The notes beneath the pieces were generated by a model that saw only the letters and a list, made by a program, of their open reading frames with translations, did no database searches and was not told the DNA's origin. 60,000 nt of DNA. Source: Symsagittifera roscoffensis. Taxonomy: Eukaryota > Xenacoelomorpha > Acoela > Convolutidae. The stretch is taken from contig NC_087070.1 of NCBI RefSeq assembly GCF_963678635.1, forward strand, positions 27,220,057-27,280,056, written 5' to 3'. This document shows, in pieces, positions 44,975-53,994 of the stretch. How positions within the stretch are numbered: the first letter of the stretch is position 1; every line of letters starts with the position of its first letter. The position numbers were made by a program, and so were the translations under genes.

Positions 44975-45514
44975 TTGTTTGAGACTGCGTGCAACGTATT
45001 CTCTATACCCATGGAGGTTTGGCACGTGTGGAGTCGCATAAGATTCTTCCCATGGTTTCGAGCGACGTTGACGTCTTGGTTGTACAGGGTGACCAAGGAT
45101 CACATGAAGATGCTTCAGAAAGAATATCGACAGTTCCTGGCCGAGATAGGGCCGGAAGCTTTCAAGAGACCCTCGCTAACCCGTCGCAATGCGATAACCA
45201 CGGGTTGGAAAAGAGTTGGCGGAGTGTCTCGAGATAACACCAAAGCAAGGGAATCGATATTGGAGGAGGATTTGGCAAAGAACGTGAGCCTGAGCTTGCA
45301 AAATTCCTTTTGCTTGAATAGGGGGTCTAAAGTGAAGGGTCTGCCGAATCAGGCGGAAAGACAATCGCAAAAGGAATGGATGCGGGCCTACAAACAGCTG
45401 AAGGCATGGGAGGAGATCGTAATCAGTTCTGATGACAAAGAAGAACTGGCAAGGCAGATTACGATTTCGAGTGTGTCAGGACCCAGTACCTCAAAGACAA
45501 GGGGTGAGAACTGA
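44975..45514 (+). pseudogene. Unique 3' part of the amplified element, C-terminal region
   Basis: Two frames overlap. At 44989-45237 one frame reads ARVESHKILPMVSSDVDVLV, VQGDQ, which looks like the strand before an SGNH block III. At 45075-45514 the other reads YRVTKDHMKMLQKEYRQFLA, EIGPEAFKRPSLTRRNAITT and ends with a charged, Ser-rich tail (SSDDKEELARQITISSVSGP) at TGA 45512-45514. The probable order is a shift from the first to the second near 45080. The end of the tail is likely the natural C-terminus of the element's protein. Confidence 0.4.
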
Positions 45515-46084
45515 AAAGGGTGTTCAGGGATTGGTTCTTGAGTCGTGAGCGGAAGAAAGAAAAAGGGGCTTGAGTGTGAACTCAGATGAAGTCTGAGAGT
45601 ACGGAAAAAAATTGAATGAAAAACTGTTATTACTAGTATACCATATAAATCAAAATGCTGCATGACAATATTCTGAATGGGCAAAACAAAAGAAATTTTA
45701 ATGATAGCTTACTAAGCGGAAATTCAGGGTGCAGGTGTATGCAGATTTCGATTACTGTTTAGCGAGAATGTGACAATTTTGCATGGCTGTGAATTTTGGG
45801 GTGTAGATGAAAACAAAATCTGCTGCAAACTTCTGTAAATGACCACTGGCACTGTATCTTGAACTACCATCTTGAAGCGAACTACAATCGCGGTAAAGTA
45901 GTCAAAAAATAGCAGCGGGAAATTGCTATTCTCAGTTTATAATACATAATTCGAACAAGAGTAGAATTGTCTGATTGTTGGCAGAAGACGGAAAGTGATC
46001 GTGAGTGGTGAAGAGAAAAATTAGAGTCGACTTGAGTGAACCTTCGGTGGAAAGGTGGGCAGCTGATTCTGCCTAATGGTCCAG
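45515..46084. other. Non-coding 3' flank of the element
   Basis: No frame is supported. The GC content drops from the coding level to AT-rich. CTTGAG words occur at 45536, 45563 and 46028, as in 21279-21820. It could be 3' UTR/LTR-like sequence of the element. No terminal repeat partner was found. Confidence 0.4.
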
Positions 46085-46603
46085 ATCCAAAAAATGTTTC
46101 ATGAGTTAAAACTTGTTTATTTGAAACTTCTCGAGTTAAACTTAATTAATCCAATCAATTTTAGAATTGCTTCATAAATTAGTTACTCGATTCTAGAGAT
46201 CGTGTCGGTATGTGAGTACCTAATTTAATTTTCTTGAGTGTGTTTTATTTTGTTATGTTGAGTTAGGGAGAGTTGTAGGTTGATCCATCTGAAATGGATC
46301 AAAGGTCCACTGTCTAATAAAAAGTAAGTATGCATGAGGTTCCGACCCTGTTTTTAATGGCGTCCGCGTATTTTAGGTATTTTGAGACCTGAGTATGGGG
46401 GCGTTCTTATTTTCTAGAGTGGGGGTATTTTGATAGAGGCCTTTAAGCTGTAACTCGTGTTTTAGTCACATGTCGCAAGTTAACCGAATTGGCTCCGACC
46501 GCTTGAGGTAGAAAAACACAAGAAATAGTGTCCCTGACTCTTGAGCAAATGGTTATAGGGCCTTTTTTAAACCTCATATGTGACTTAATTAGGCGACTGT
46601 TAC
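46085..46603 (+). repeat. Inverted-repeat copy, left (partner 59458-60000)
   Basis: This segment recurs in reverse complement at 59458 to the window end. Shared landmarks, in order, are gttaaaactt, gttgatccatctgaaatgga, taataaaaagtaa, acagggtcgg-type sequence, gtagaaaaacacaaga and aggcgactgttac. Identity is high in the inner 330 bp and lower outside. It contains a 9-bp-arm hairpin (ttgatccat / atggatcaa) at about 46279-46301. The inner end is sharp at 46603. No coding potential is seen. Confidence 0.8.
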
Positions 46604-47156
46604 ACCCAGTCATCTGACTTTAACTTCTAACCACATTTTACTTTACTCTTCCACATCTAGAAAATTTTGATTGGATAATATGATGAAAAGACTCCTAACT
46701 ATAACTAGGTTGCTATGATTTTTTCGACTTTGTGATTATGTTTCAACGCGTCTGTTTTACAGCTTTTATTTAACTAAAATGGCACTAAGGCTATAGTTCC
46801 AGAATCAAAAAATTCTGGCTAAAACGACAAAATTTTGAAACAACTTAGTTGTTAGCATGAAAATTAGCGACAAAACGAAATTGTGAAAACAAAAAGGATG
46901 AAAACTCTCAAAAATTTGTGACCAAATGTTTAAAGTTGTTACATAATGGTTGTTACCTAATTTCAGTGATATTTGTAAAGTTTTGATTGGTTGAATTTTT
47001 AAGATTTTGAAGTCATGATGTGTATGACACTTTTTATAATCTTTGATCGTCTTGTACAGATAGTTTAGAATTTTTAAAACCTGAAAATGCACAAAAATGT
47101 GCAAAAACGTTAGTTTGAAGTTACAATTTTAACGCATTCTCAAAATTTTTAGATGT
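46484..47156. repeat. Repeat A, first copy
   Basis: It runs from cgaattggctccgaccgctt through gggtgtaac-type sequence, accaaatgtttaaagttg and gcacaaaaatgtgcaaaaac, and is about 95% identical to 48656-49205 plus 49480-49560. Its first 120 bp overlap the inverted repeat. It is AT-rich and non-coding. In this copy the two halves are contiguous (47037-47065), while in the second copy an ORF fragment lies between them. Confidence 0.85.
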
Positions 47157-47256
47157 AAAATTTTGAAACACTACGGCGATGAGCCAATTCTTAATTACAG
47201 TCTCTCCTACAAGGAGACGTAATTTAAATCTTTTTTTTGCGGAGAAATCTTTTTAG

Positions 47257-47577
47257 TTGAAAAATCTTTTTATATTTTACCATGTTAGAATTGAAATGGT
47301 CTACATTGTAGCGGCTAGCTCCCTCTACCACAGCCTGGAACAACTTAGCAACCCGGAAAAAGAACAATTTCTGCCCAATTTTTTGGCTATTCCGGGACTT
47401 TTTTTAAACCCGAACACCACGAACCCACAGAAGATCCTCGCAAGCCTACTCTGCAGGGCACCTCTAGTAGAAAAACGTCAAGTGGTGCTGTGGCACGACA
47501 TCATCAATAATTCTATCATAGCGACCGCACAAACAATTACAGAGCTTGCACTGCAGAGGATTGGACAGAAATCCTGA
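47257..47577 (+). pseudogene. Small ORF family, copy 1, first half
   Basis: It encodes IVAASSLYHSLEQLSNPEKE, FLAIPGLFLNPNTTN and QVVLWHDIINNSI, then a helix (ITELALQRIG). The family recurs at 51736 with clear conservation of AxSLxHxL, LAIPGLxxN, VxWHDxxxNSI. The order strand-(A/S)S-helix, then a Gly loop, then a strand with WHD..NS recalls the blocks of SGNH hydrolases, but no canonical GDS or GxND is present, so this is inference. A frameshift near 47565 separates it from the second half. Confidence 0.5.
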
Positions 47578-47948
47578 AGACACTGACAAATATCAGCGCA
47601 ATTTTGTACTGTCAGAGAAACGGTACACCGGATATCAGGAACCAGCTGATAAGCTCGGGTATTCTTGTCATTCCTATTACAAAATGTCTCATTTCAAAGA
47701 GGAAGAGAAGAACGGAGCTGGTCAACGAATATCAGGCACTGCACCAGGACGTCCAGCTGGAGCTAAAGTCTTTGCGGATTGTGTTCGAACACCAAGACAA
47801 CCTGCCAGCTCTCTTGTACCAGCTTCGTTCAAACACGAAAAAGAAATCTCAATCGAGAAGGAGGGCGGAGAAAAAAAGACTGGTGAACATAGGCGAGGCA
47901 ACTGTCGGTCCGAATGACGAGGAGGCTTCAAGGGAGAGGGTGAGTTAA
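47566..47948 (+). pseudogene. Small ORF family, copy 1, second half
   Basis: The frame ILKTLTNISAILYCQRNGTP, SGILVIPITKCLISKRKRRT, EYQALHQDVQLELKSLRIVF ends in a basic tail. It is conserved with 52086-52349 and, almost identical, with 49205-49489. The alternating strands (AILYCQR, GILVIPI) continue the fold of the first half. An alternative frame at 47546-47917 is a shadow. A basic C-terminus suggests nucleic-acid binding. Confidence 0.5.
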
Positions 47949-48153
47949 ACTTGTGTTATTTGAGTTGCTTTGTGTCACGTGAGGTTCATTCCTCGTGGTC
48001 TGCAAACCAATGAGCACAGTTGTACTCCCACTTCCAAGGTTGATTTGGACTTGGAAAAACAAACTCAATTGGATATTAGTCCAAGATTATGCGTCCATAT
48101 ATGTTAAAATTATCAACTGTCACCAACGTGTTATTATTTTAAGAGTTTGTCTA

Positions 48154-48655
48154 GAAAACGACATTATACCTAATTTTTTGAGAATCAGGGCACCGGAAAA
48201 TGGGGTGTTTTTGAACCAAGCGGTACACAATTCTCAGACAAAACTGCTAAGAACGGAGATAAACAAGGCAAGGACAGATGAGAAAAACGTTGAAATCAAA
48301 CTAGAAAGGGCGAGAGGCGCAGTACAGAGTGGTTTAGATGAGATGTTTTGGCCTTCGGTAATTGAATATTTAAGTCTTAGGGGACAAAGACAAACAACAA
48401 TAGTCAAAGAGACCCATCAGAAGAAGCTAATGCAATTATCAGAAAGGCAAGACCGCCCGCCATGTAAGCAAGGTGAGGGTTCGGTAAGAGCTCTTGATGA
48501 CGTTGAATTACAAATTGGGTACAACAAGTGTTGGTATTAGGGCCGAAGCATCCCGTCAGGGATAAATTTAATGAGACCCACTTTCTCGCCGACTTTGACA
48601 TCTTTCTATCGGATCTCAAAAATCGTAAAGTCCCCGGGGAGGCCCTTTGTGAGAT
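48154..48655 (+). pseudogene. Penelope-like element N-terminal region, copy 1 (truncated)
   Basis: It encodes IRAPENGVFLNQAVHNSQTK, KLERARGAVQSGLDEM, YLSLRGQRQTTIVKETHQKK and, after a frameshift at about 48525, LGPKHPVRDKFNETHF. It is colinear with 49678-50150, and the sequence stops dead at 48655 (gaggccctttgtgagatcga), where repeat A starts again. It is the left product of a tandem duplication; the RT domain is absent. Upstream sequence from 47995 is open in the same frame but shares nothing with copy 2. Confidence 0.65.
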
Positions 48656-49205
48656 CGAATTGGCTCCGACCGCTTGAGGTAGAAAAACACAAGAGATAGT
48701 GTCCCTGACTTCCGAGCAAATGGTTATAGGGCCTTTTTTAACCTCATATGTGACTTAATTAGGCGACTGTTACACCCAGCCATCTGACTTTAATTTCTAT
48801 CCACATTTTACTTTACTCTTCCACATCAAGAAAGTTTTAATTGGATAATATGATGAAGAGACTCCTAACTATAACTAGGCTGCTATAATTTTTTCGACCT
48901 TCTGATTATGTTTCAACGCGTCTGTTTTACAGCTTGTAATTAACTAAAATGACACTAAGGCTATAGTTCCAGAATCAAAAAATTCTGGCTAAAACAACAA
49001 AATTTTGAAACAACTTACTTGTTAGCATGAAAATTAGCGACGAAACGAAATTGTGAAAACAAAAAGGATGAAAACTCTCAAAAATAAGTGACCAAATGTT
49101 TAAAGTTGTTACATAATGGTTGTTACATAATTTCAGTGATATTTGTAAAGTTTTGATTGGTTGAATTTTTAAAATTTTGTAGTCATGATGTGTATGACAC
49201 ATTTT
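48656..49205. repeat. Repeat A, second copy
   Basis: A direct copy of 46484-47037. At 49205 it breaks off and an ORF-family fragment follows, after which the repeat resumes (49480-49560, matching 47064-47150). A 28-bp piece of the first copy is replaced by the 275-bp fragment. Confidence 0.85.
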
Positions 49206-49489
49206 ATAATCCTGAAGACACTGACAAATATCAGCGCAATTGTATACTGTCAGAGAAACGGTACACCGGATATCAGGAACCAGCTGATCAGCTCGGGTAT
49301 TCTTGTATTCCTATTACAAAATGTCTCATTTCAAAGAGGAAGAGAAGAACGGAGCTGGTCAACGAATATCAGGCACTGCACCAGGACGTCCAGCTGGAGC
49401 TAAAGTCTTTCTGGATTGTGTTCGAACACCAAGACAACCTGCCAGGCTTCGTTCGAACAAGAAAAAGAAATCTCAATAGGAATTTTTAA
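49206..49489 (+). pseudogene. Small ORF family, fragment copy 3
   Basis: Almost identical to 47567-47840 (SAIVYCQRNGTPDIRNQLIS, ELVNEYQALHQDVQLELKSF), then collapsing into RTRKRNLNRNF. It lacks the first half. It sits inside repeat A, so it was placed there by rearrangement or template switching rather than inherited in place. Confidence 0.7.
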
Positions 49490-49677
49490 AACCTGAGGAT
49501 GCACAAAAATGTGCGACAACGTTTGTTTGAATTTACAGTTTTAACGCATTCGTAAAATAAAGTAATTGTGAAATGTTTTGACTTAAAGAATAGTAATGGA
49601 GTTCGTGTTAAATCTCAATATACCACACAAGTCGGTGTTCGGATATCTTGATTGTCATATTCTTGACTCAGTAACTA

Positions 49678-50063
49678 GAAAACGACATTATACCTGATTT
49701 TTGAGGTTCAGGGTACCGGAGAATGGGGTGTTTCCGAACCAAGCGGTACACAGATTTCAGACAAAACTGCTAAGAACGGAGATAAAAGAGGCAAGGAGAG
49801 ATGGGAAAAACGTTGAAGTGAAACTAGAAAGGACGAGAGGCGCAGTACAGAGGGGTGTATATGAGAAATTTTGCCTTCCGGTAATTAAATATTTAAGTCT
49901 TAGGGGACAAAGACAAACAGCAACAGTCAAAGAGACACATCAGAAGAAGCTAATGAAACTATCAGAAAGGCAAGACCGACCTCTAGGGAAGCAAGGTGAG
50001 GGTTCGGTAAGAGCTCCTGATGATGTTGAATTACAAATTGGGTACAACAAGTGTTGGCATTAG
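49678..50063 (+). pseudogene. Penelope-like element N-terminal region, copy 2
   Basis: Colinear with copy 1: RVPENGVFPNQAVHRFQTKL, LERTRGAVQRGVYEKF, YLSLRGQRQTATVKETHQ. It is a charged, helical segment preceding the RT of the element. The frame ends at TAG (50061-50063), while the following segment is in another frame. Copy 1 has the same break, so the lesion predates the duplication. Confidence 0.65.
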
Positions 50064-50512
50064 GGCCGAAGCATCCCGTCAGGGATAAATTTAATGAGAC
50101 ACACTTTCTCGCCGACATTGACATCTTTCTATCGGATCTCAAAAATAGTAAAGTCCCCGGGGAGGCCCTATGTGAGATCGAAGCTCTGGCAAAAGCCTAC
50201 GCTAAAAGTGTGAAACAAAAACCATCTGACAAAGGCGTTGAGAAGGCCCGAAAGTATCTGAAGAGTAATGGATTAGTTGCGGTTCCGTATGACAAAGGCG
50301 TGGGTTTTTGTGTAATGAGAAAGGACACCTACGAGAACAAGTTTTCGTATACATTAGATTCAATTCAATTCAGCAAAAGTGAAGGAAAAAGTGATGCAAT
50401 TGTTTTGAAGATAGAAAGACACATCAATAATGAGTTGTTGGCTATGAGGAACAAAGATGAAACAAGTGAGAGTCTCTACAAAAGGATAAGGTCTACTGTG
50501 GGGTCTACATGA
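50051..50512 (+). pseudogene. Penelope-like element pre-RT region
   Basis: LALGPKHPVRDKFNETHFLA, LKNSKVPGEALCEIEALAKA, LKSNGLVAVPYDKGVGFCVM and ADNKDETSES-type charged sequence. The LGPKxxV and VVPxDKG-like (VAVPYDKGVGF) motifs are those found N-terminal to Penelope-type RTs. The frame ends at TGA (50510-50512), but RT-like sequence continues in another frame (LYGLAKGHKVNTPLR), so there is a frameshift here. Confidence 0.75.
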
Positions 50513-51276
50513 GGTCTTTATGGGTTGGCAAAAGGGCATAAAGTGAATACCCCATTAAGACTTGCCTGGTAGCTCTTATTATTACTTGAACAAGGTTCTT
50601 GCAAATTTTTTCGAGAAAACTGAGGGCGCAAACATCAAAACAACTCACTAATCTTGAGCCCAATGAAAATTTGATATCTCTAGATGTGAAGAGTTTGTAC
50701 ACAAACGTTCCACTGAAAGAAGCAATAGATATAGTTCTGAGAAAACTGTATGGGCAAGATGAACCACCATCAATTGCTAGGAAAACCATGAAGAGACTGT
50801 TGAACATGGCAGTTAGTCAAGTCCATTTCAAATGCAATGAAACATGGTACGTTCAGAAAGATGGTTTGGCAATGGGGGCATCTCTTGCCGTTATTTTAGC
50901 AAATCTTTGGCTGAAGCAGTACGAAATTGCCTTATCGAAGGATATTCCCGAAATGTTTTTGCCCGAGAAAGATCTTAACGGAATATGTCCCGAGTGCAAA
51001 AAGAAAGTCACGTACAGGTCAAAAGGTGTTGAATGTGAATGCTGTTTGAACTGGTATCACATGAAATGCGGTGATATATCAGATGATGAGTATCGAAACA
51101 TAAGTGAAACCGTCTGGTACTGTAGAAAATGCATCGCAATAAGAGAGAAAAATAAGTCAGTGCAACAAGCGAATTTATTTCTCCGTTACGTTGACGATAT
51201 AGTGAGAACAGTGAAGGGTGATCCTGAAAAAGTGCTATGGGCTGCAAACTTACTACATCCAAATTTACAGTTCACA
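50513..51276 (+). pseudogene. Penelope-like reverse transcriptase with PHD finger between motifs B and C (3'-truncated)
   Basis: LYGLAKGHKVNTPLR and YYLNKVLANFFEKTEG are in two frames. From 50599 one frame of about 226 residues holds RT motif A (LISLDVKSLYTNVPLKEAID, catalytic Asp), motif B (GLAMGASLAVILANLWLKQY) and motif C (LFLRYVDDIVRTVKG, 51187-51198 for YVDD). Between B and C lies a C4HC3 zinc finger (50986-51132): CPEC, VECECC, WYHMKC, WYCRKC. This is a PHD pattern; such fingers read histone H3 tails. The element end is lost: at 51277 the sequence passes into an unrelated repeat, and the last residues (DF, stop) come from it. The GIY-YIG endonuclease expected downstream in canonical Penelopes is absent. 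Confidence 0.85.
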
Positions 51277-51432
51277 ATAGATTTTTGAGATTGTTGGAAA
51301 CCGTATTGCTGAAACTGTTAACCGAAAAATGTTTAACCCATTGTTTCAGATATTACTTATTCTTTATATTATCTGTTAAATTGCCCATAACTTACAGATA
51401 TTGAAGCAGGTTTTTGTAGGTCTTACAGGATA
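51277..51432. repeat. Direct repeat, left copy (partner 59258-59431)
   Basis: From atagatttttgagattgttg to agagtgcggcac, about 155 bp with only scattered differences from 59258-59431. The left edge truncates the PLE reverse transcriptase. The two copies bracket the second small ORF pair and the whole BEL element. Confidence 0.9.
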
Positions 51433-51735
51433 CAAGAGTGCGGCACTTTTTGGTCCGCCGACTCGGACTAGATATTCCGGATGATAGTCCAGAGGATTTT
51501 CAGGACGATATTCCGGATAGTATTCTGGATAATAGATATTACGGACGATATTCAAAAGTGGTGCAGATAATTGAACTAGTTCAATTGGATAAAAGTAGCC
51601 GTAGTCGAGACCCGTAGCGTATTATCAAGCAAATCGTCTTACCTTTTGCTGCAACCTTGTTAGTTCAGGGTGTTGAGGGCGATCAGGTCGCGTTTTGCTT
51701 GATTCCCTTCCTCTAAAGTTGATTTAATTCACTAA
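51433..51735. other. Non-coding; degenerate GATATTCCGGAT repeats
   Basis: Between 51468 and 51560 the word gatattccggat and variants (gacgatattccggatag, agatattacggacgatattc) recur about every 25-40 bp. No gene is seen. It may be the leader of the small ORF pair that follows. Confidence 0.5.
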
Positions 51736-52089
51736 ATGTTCATACTAGTGGCTAGCTCGCTGCACCACGCTTTGAAAAAACCTTCCCCCGCTTCGCAAAA
51801 GCGTGTATCTCAATCGTGCTTAGCCATTCCCGGGTTAAGTTTTAACCATAACGCAGTGAACGTCCTAAAAACTTGTCAGTATCAACTTGATCACTATCTC
51901 TTAAATCGAAAAGACATTGTTATTTGGCACGACTCCGTTGATAACTCTATTAGTCGACACCGTAGTAATAACTTTAACGCACTAAATCCTAACCAGCTTA
52001 TGAAGATTCTTTTAAACTATAAACGTAAAATTTATGCAATCGTTTACTGTAAACGTGTAGGCACGGAAGATATATATATAGTAAGTTGA
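51736..52089 (+). pseudogene. Small ORF family, copy 2, first half
   Basis: Encodes MFILVASSLHHALKKPSPAS, LAIPGLSFNHNAVNVLKTC, DIVIWHDSVDNSISRHRSNN and IYAIVYCKRVGTEDI. It is homologous to 47257-47577 but clearly diverged, hence an independent family member. A (TA)n run at 52071-52079 coincides with a frameshift into the second half (SKLKESGILVI), most simply by slippage; correcting it would join the halves into one protein of about 200 residues. Possible SGNH-like topology, as for copy 1. Confidence 0.55.
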
Positions 52090-52349
52090 AAGAGTCAGGT
52101 ATATTAGTTATCAATATAGTAACAGACCTGATATCTAGAAGGAAGCAGAACCTCACTGAGTTAGGGCAAAAGTACTTAGAACTACACCAGAAACCCTCTC
52201 TAGAACTGAAAACGTTTACGATCCTTAGGCGTTATAGAAAGAATTTGAAGTATATTATTTCCAAGAAAAATACTCCTAAGCCAAGAAAACGCAAGCGGCA
52301 AGCTAATCAAAACAGAAGAAATGCTGAGCAGCAACTAGGAGTTAAATGA
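52086..52349 (+). pseudogene. Small ORF family, copy 2, second half
   Basis: KESGILVINIVTDLISRRKQ, LGQKYLELHQKPSLELKTFT and a very basic tail (PKPRKRKRQANQNRRNAEQQ). It is conserved with 47604-47948 up to the basic tail. The tail could be a nuclear localisation or nucleic-acid-binding region. It ends at TGA 52347-52349, in all likelihood the natural stop. Confidence 0.55.
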
Positions 52350-52500
52350 AGTGCTTCTCTAATGTGTGATATTGCTTAATGAGTCATAATATAATTTATT
52401 GATACTAAACCTAAGGTCTTAAATTATTTATTCGCTTTTTTCTCTCAAACTGAGCAGTTGAGTGGTTGAGTAAAAGTGAACAAGTTTAAAAGTAATCAAA
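52350..52500. other. AT-rich spacer before the BEL gag
   Basis: No gene. It was searched by eye for a terminal repeat matching sequence after 59129; none was found, so the BEL LTRs are missing or unrecognisable. Confidence 0.4.
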
Positions 52501-53147
52501 TTGACAGAACAAATTGAGTTAAAATATCGACGATTCATGAATGGTCGACCATCACTAGAAAATGAGCTTTCCGTAGTTCACAGTCGCATAACTGAGAGTT
52601 TAGAGGGACCAATTCGAAAAACAAAAATAAACGCCTTAATTGAATCTTGCATGAGTATTCTCGAAAAATCATTAGCAAAAAATGATGAACTTGTGATATT
52701 AGCTAATAAAACCGATAAACACAGCAAATTATTAACGGAGTTGTTTGCATGGTGGGATAAGATAGTTAAAGTTAACGATGAAGTAACTGGTAAGGCTCGC
52801 GCTCATATGGAATCTAATCAAGCTTCAGAGCTCTGCGTCAGTGAAACTAGTCGATCAAAAGTTTATCAAAATCGGCAACATCCGGGTCGAGTAAGCAAAG
52901 CTCAATGAAATCATTGACCCCAAGTGAGCGCCGCAAAGAACTGCTCCTAGCGAAGATGAAGCAAGAAGAGTTGGAAAAACAACTTGAAGCAACCTTAAGA
53001 CTGAAACAACAGGAAGCCATCATCGAAGAGCAACAGCATTTGATAAAGATGGAACGAAAACAACAAGAAATTAAATTTGAAATTGACCGTAAAGAGCAAG
53101 AATATCGGTTACGAATCGAAAAAGTCGGCTTGAAATGGAACGATTAA
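52501..53147 (+). pseudogene. BEL/Pao Gag, N-terminal helical region
   Basis: The first frame (52501-52908) reads RRFMNGRPSLENELSVVHSR, KTKINALIESCMSILEKSLA, LAKNDELVILANKTD. It then shifts to 52905-53147, a strong coiled coil (KMKQEELEKQLEATLRLKQQ, EEQQHLIKMERKQQEIKFEI). Helical N-terminus followed by Gln/Glu/Lys coiled coil is typical of BEL/Pao Gag polyproteins. Gag proteins assemble the virus-like particle. Frameshifts near 52905 and 53140 break it. Confidence 0.65.
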
Positions 53148-53994
53148 GCGAAGAAAATTGTATTAAAGTAGCTGAAGCAAAAATGGTTGAAACTGAATAC
53201 CTCGAAGAGTCTGAAATAGATCAGCATCTCGAGCTGGCGTCTTCGGTTGATCGTCGTTCTGACAGGGTAAACGGTTGCGTTGATCATGCATTAGAAAGCC
53301 AAAAAGGACCCAAGGTAGTTCCGTCATCTTCAAAGTTTGAAACCTGTATAAATATAGAAAGTGGTTCGCTTCAACACAGAAATGTGTCCACAGCGGAAGC
53401 TTCACCTCGGCGATCGTTGCCGAATCAGACTTTTGATAGTGATCAACATTGTTATCCCTATCAACCAACCGTCTCCTTCAGCGATGGCGATGGAATCAAG
53501 CACGCTGTATCCACTAATCCTGAGCACGAAACGCAGTCGTTGCTTATTTCCAATAACGCTACGCTTTGCGAAAACAATACATCATCATTTTTTAATCCAG
53601 CTGTAACAGCAGCTACCAATACTCCGGTATGCTGTTACTTCTCTGTACCTCATCCTTCGTCTTCCATTCAACATATCCCCGTCAACAACTTTGATAACGA
53701 TTCCCGAGTTGATGGAAACATGCCCGCCATCTCCAATCAATTTTCTGGACACACCCCCATGCCATTGTGTCACAACCACCTGCAAATTTAATCTGCAGAA
53801 ATCAAAACTTGCTATCGCATAACGTGTATAGCAACCCTGTGTCAGTGAACAATCCGTTTAGCGGACAGCCTGCCGTTATTAGTCAGCCCAATTTGCCACT
53901 AATGTCACAATGGTCACCCGCAGTCACCCAATGTATCACCGGGGTAACAAGTGATGGTAACACGAACCCATCAGTTGGTGTTTTTCATCCGTAA
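53135..53994 (+). pseudogene. BEL/Pao Gag, disordered middle region
   Basis: Continues the coiled coil (MERLSEENCIKVAEAKMVET) into a long Ser/Asn/Pro-rich stretch (VSFSDGDGIKHAVSTN, NTPVCCYFSVPHPSSSIQH). It shifts at about 53767 to QPPANLICRNQNLL and NPFSGQPAVISQPNLPLM, and again near 53985. Low complexity, Pro/Gln/Asn-rich, no domain. Its position between coiled coil and capsid-like part fits BEL gag. Confidence 0.55.

Noticed and set aside
48513-48551. A 39-bp GT...TAG intron in the PLE at the shared frameshift
   Set aside because: 39 bp is too short for a usual intron, and removing it does not bring the two frames together.
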